From: Brachybacterium sp.
Lineage (GTDB): Bacteria > Actinomycetota > Actinomycetes > Actinomycetales > Dermabacteraceae
Direction of reading: 5' to 3'
DNA length: 7,248 nt
Assembly (NCBI GenBank): GCA_027322375.1
Contig: DAHVRS010000539.1
Span: forward strand, 1-7,248
Shown here in pieces: positions 6,170 through 7,248 of the stretch. The number at the start of each line of letters is the position of its first letter. The stretch's first letter is position 1. The notes below the pieces were generated by a model. It did not search any database. It saw only the letters and a program-made list of their open reading frames with translations, and was not told the origin of the DNA. The position numbers were made by a program, and so were the translations under genes.

Positions 6170-7248
6170 CTAGTTCCCCCCTCCTGCACTGGTGCGCCGC
6201 GCGGGCCGTACGGTCTGGCGGCGGTCCTGCGTCATGACCTCAACGTGCGCCTTCCCGAGGCCGAGCGACTCGAGCCGCTGGCGAAGCTCCCCTTGGCTCA
6301 TCTGCAGCACCGCCGCCGCCGCGGGTTCCTCCGCCCGCAGGATCGCCAGCAGGCCGTCCGCGCCGGCGCGCAGGGTCACGTTGACGTGCCCGAGCTGCGG
6401 CGGGTTCAACGCGATGCGCACCATCGACGCGCCGCCCTGCTGGACGTGCGGCGCCTCCGCCTGGGCGGCCTGCGCGATCTGCACCGACACCTCGCGGGAG
6501 AGGCCCGGGGTCGCGCGTCCCGCCTGGGCCTCGCCTGCGCCCGCGGCTGCGAGGACGTCCTGGGATCTTTGTGCCGTAATTCGATGGGTTTCGCCACGAA
6601 CCGTGGACATTCCCGCTCTGCCAATTGCGGCATTCGCTGTCTGTGTCGCGCGCGCGCCCTTGACTTCGAGGGCCGCCTGCACCAGGGCGCGCGACGCCTG
6701 CGCGGCGGGGGCGGGCTCCTTCCCGTTCGATGGGGCCTGCGGCGCCGAGACCGGCGCCTGCTGTACGGCGGGGCGGGAGAGGGGAGACTGCAGCGCCGGC
6801 GCCGCGCTTTGGGCAGTGACGCCCGCGGCAACCGCGGCCTTCGCCGCCGCGACCGGGGCAGCAGCGGGGAGGGCCGGGCGACTGGCGCCGCTCGCCGCGG
6901 CGGCAGGATCAAGGGTCTTCACAACTTGGGTTGCGGGAGCCGGGACCTGCAGCCTCCAGCTGCCCGCCGAAGGTGCCGCGGCGGTCTGCAGCGCCGTCTT
7001 CTCCACCGCCGCTCCAACCGGGCCCGCGGCTGTCTGAGCCGTCGTCGCGGCTGTCTGAGCCGTCACCGCTGGTGTCTCAGGCGGCTTCGCGGCTAGCGCA
7101 ACCGGCTTCGCGGCCAGCGCAACCAGCTTCGCGGCTAGCGCAACCGGCTTCGCGGCTAGCGCAACCGGCTTCGCGGCTGCCGTGCCGGGCTGCTCTGCAA
7201 CCGTACCGTGCGGCGAGGTCACTGCCACCGGCGCGGGACCGGCCGGCT
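6170..7248 (-). CDS. fliK: FliK, hook-length control protein (5' end outside window)
   Basis: Exported ruler protein that measures hook length and, through its C-terminal domain, makes FlhB change export specificity. The frame is open to the window edge at 7248. A GTG at 7228 could start it, but Pro/Ala-rich codons continue upstream with no stop, so the gene is most likely 5' partial. The visible 350 or so residues split in two. The first part is Ala/Pro/Val/Lys-rich low-complexity sequence with two tandem heptapeptide tracts, expected to be extended and poorly conserved in this family. The last 85 residues are the conserved hook-length domain, with VRIALNPPQLGHVNVTLRAG, a central LLAILRAEEP, and LRQRLESLGLGKAHVEVMTQ. 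A short tail ends in GGGN. Position just before flgD agrees with the Bacillota order. The N-terminal export signal cannot be examined. Confidence 0.92.
   Translation of the reverse strand, partial: PAGPAPVAVTSPHGTVAEQPGTAAAKPVALAAKPVALAAKLVALAAKPVALAAKPPETPAVTAQTAATTAQTAAGPVGAAVEKTALQTAAAPSAGSWRLQVPAPATQVVKTLDPAAAASGASRPALPAAAPVAAAKAAVAAGVTAQSAAPALQSPLSRPAVQQAPVSAPQAPSNGKEPAPAAQASRALVQAALEVKGARATQTANAAIGRAGMSTVRGETHRITAQRSQDVLAAAGAGEAQAGRATPGLSREVSVQIAQAAQAEAPHVQQGGASMVRIALNPPQLGHVNVTLRAGADGLLAILRAEEPAAAAVLQMSQGELRQRLESLGLGKAHVEVMTQDRRQTVRPARRTSAGGGN
6177..6185 (-). promoter_or_regulatory. Ribosome binding site of flgD (inside fliK end)
   Basis: AGGAGGGGG within the last codons of fliK, eight bases before the ATG at 6168. 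It decides for that ATG over the in-frame GTG at 6189, which lies upstream of it. Confidence 0.75.
7025..7066 (-). repeat. Second 21-bp tandem duplication in fliK, encoding TAQTAAx
   Basis: Two adjacent copies, 7025-7045 and 7046-7066, differ only in the last two bases and encode ThrAlaGlnThrAlaAla plus one residue. Their plus-strand core is CGCGGCTGTCTGAGCCGTC. The block at 7067-7087 next to it is partly similar. This tract is unrelated in sequence to the KPVALAA array 16 bases away but has the same period. Confidence 0.9.
7083..7187 (-). repeat. Four 21-bp tandem units plus a degenerate fifth in fliK, encoding KPVALAA
   Basis: Units at 7083-7103, 7104-7124, 7125-7145 and 7146-7166 are 21 bases each. 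They share TTGCGCTAGCCGCGAAGCC with at most a few single-base changes, one of which turns Pro into Leu. A fifth unit at 7167-7187 keeps about the first half. The product is a run of AlaLysProValAlaLeuAla-type heptapeptides near the visible N-terminus of FliK. Near-identity at DNA level points to recent slippage or unequal recombination. Confidence 0.95.

Noticed and set aside
6169..6189. Seven-residue upstream extension of flgD to a GTG at 6189
   Set aside because: It lies upstream of the ribosome binding site that serves the ATG at 6168.
7083..7187. CRISPR-like array
   Set aside because: Units are directly adjacent without spacers and keep the fliK reading frame, so they are a coding minisatellite.

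Overview
The whole window is one densely packed, minus-strand flagellar operon from a strongly GC-rich bacterium. In the direction of transcription (right to left) the genes are fliK (5' end cut off), flgD, fliM, fliN, fliO, fliP, fliQ, fliR, flhB and flhA (3' end cut off). No plus-strand gene, RNA gene, mobile element, CRISPR array, promoter or terminator could be supported. No gap between genes exceeds 30 bases, so there is no unexplained non-coding stretch.

Layout in transcription order. At 7248-6170 lies a Pro/Ala-rich FliK (hook-length control) with 21-bp minisatellites in its N-terminal half. At 6168-5749 is a short FlgD hook-cap protein. At 5718-3744 are the rotor/switch proteins FliM and an unusually long FliN. 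At 3740-1520 are the membrane export-gate proteins FliO, FliP, FliQ and FliR. At 1490-1 are FlhB and the first 143 residues of FlhA. Five of the nine junctions overlap (fliM/fliN, fliO/fliP, fliQ/fliR, flhB/flhA, with fliK/flgD only one base apart), which points to translational coupling. Most other starts carry a strong purine-rich ribosome binding site.

Together the genes build the flagellar type III export gate (FliO/P/Q/R, FlhB, FlhA), the C-ring that switches rotation (FliM, FliN), and the hook cap and hook ruler (FlgD, FliK). FliK and FlhB jointly decide when export changes from hook to filament subunits. The order fliK-flgD-fliM-fliN-fliO-P-Q-R-flhB-flhA is the one known from Bacillota and, in related form, Actinomycetota, not the split loci of E. 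coli. The genes that normally sit between flgD and fliM (flgE, flbD/swrD, motAB, fliL) are absent here, as is a cheY gene between fliN and fliO. Strong Shine-Dalgarno sequences, the gene order and a short Bacillus-like FlgD suggest a high-GC Bacillota-type or deep-branching bacterium, but I cannot name the lineage.

The parts that are not routine are: a FliM without the N-terminal CheY-binding peptide; a FliN about 2.5 times the usual length, with an unrecognised N-terminal region, five perfect-register GD(D/E)GPLL repeats and a Pro/Lys/Ala linker; and independent 21-bp in-frame repeats in FliK. I did not find evidence for a wholly new system; the novelty lies in the switch complex and the repeat tracts.
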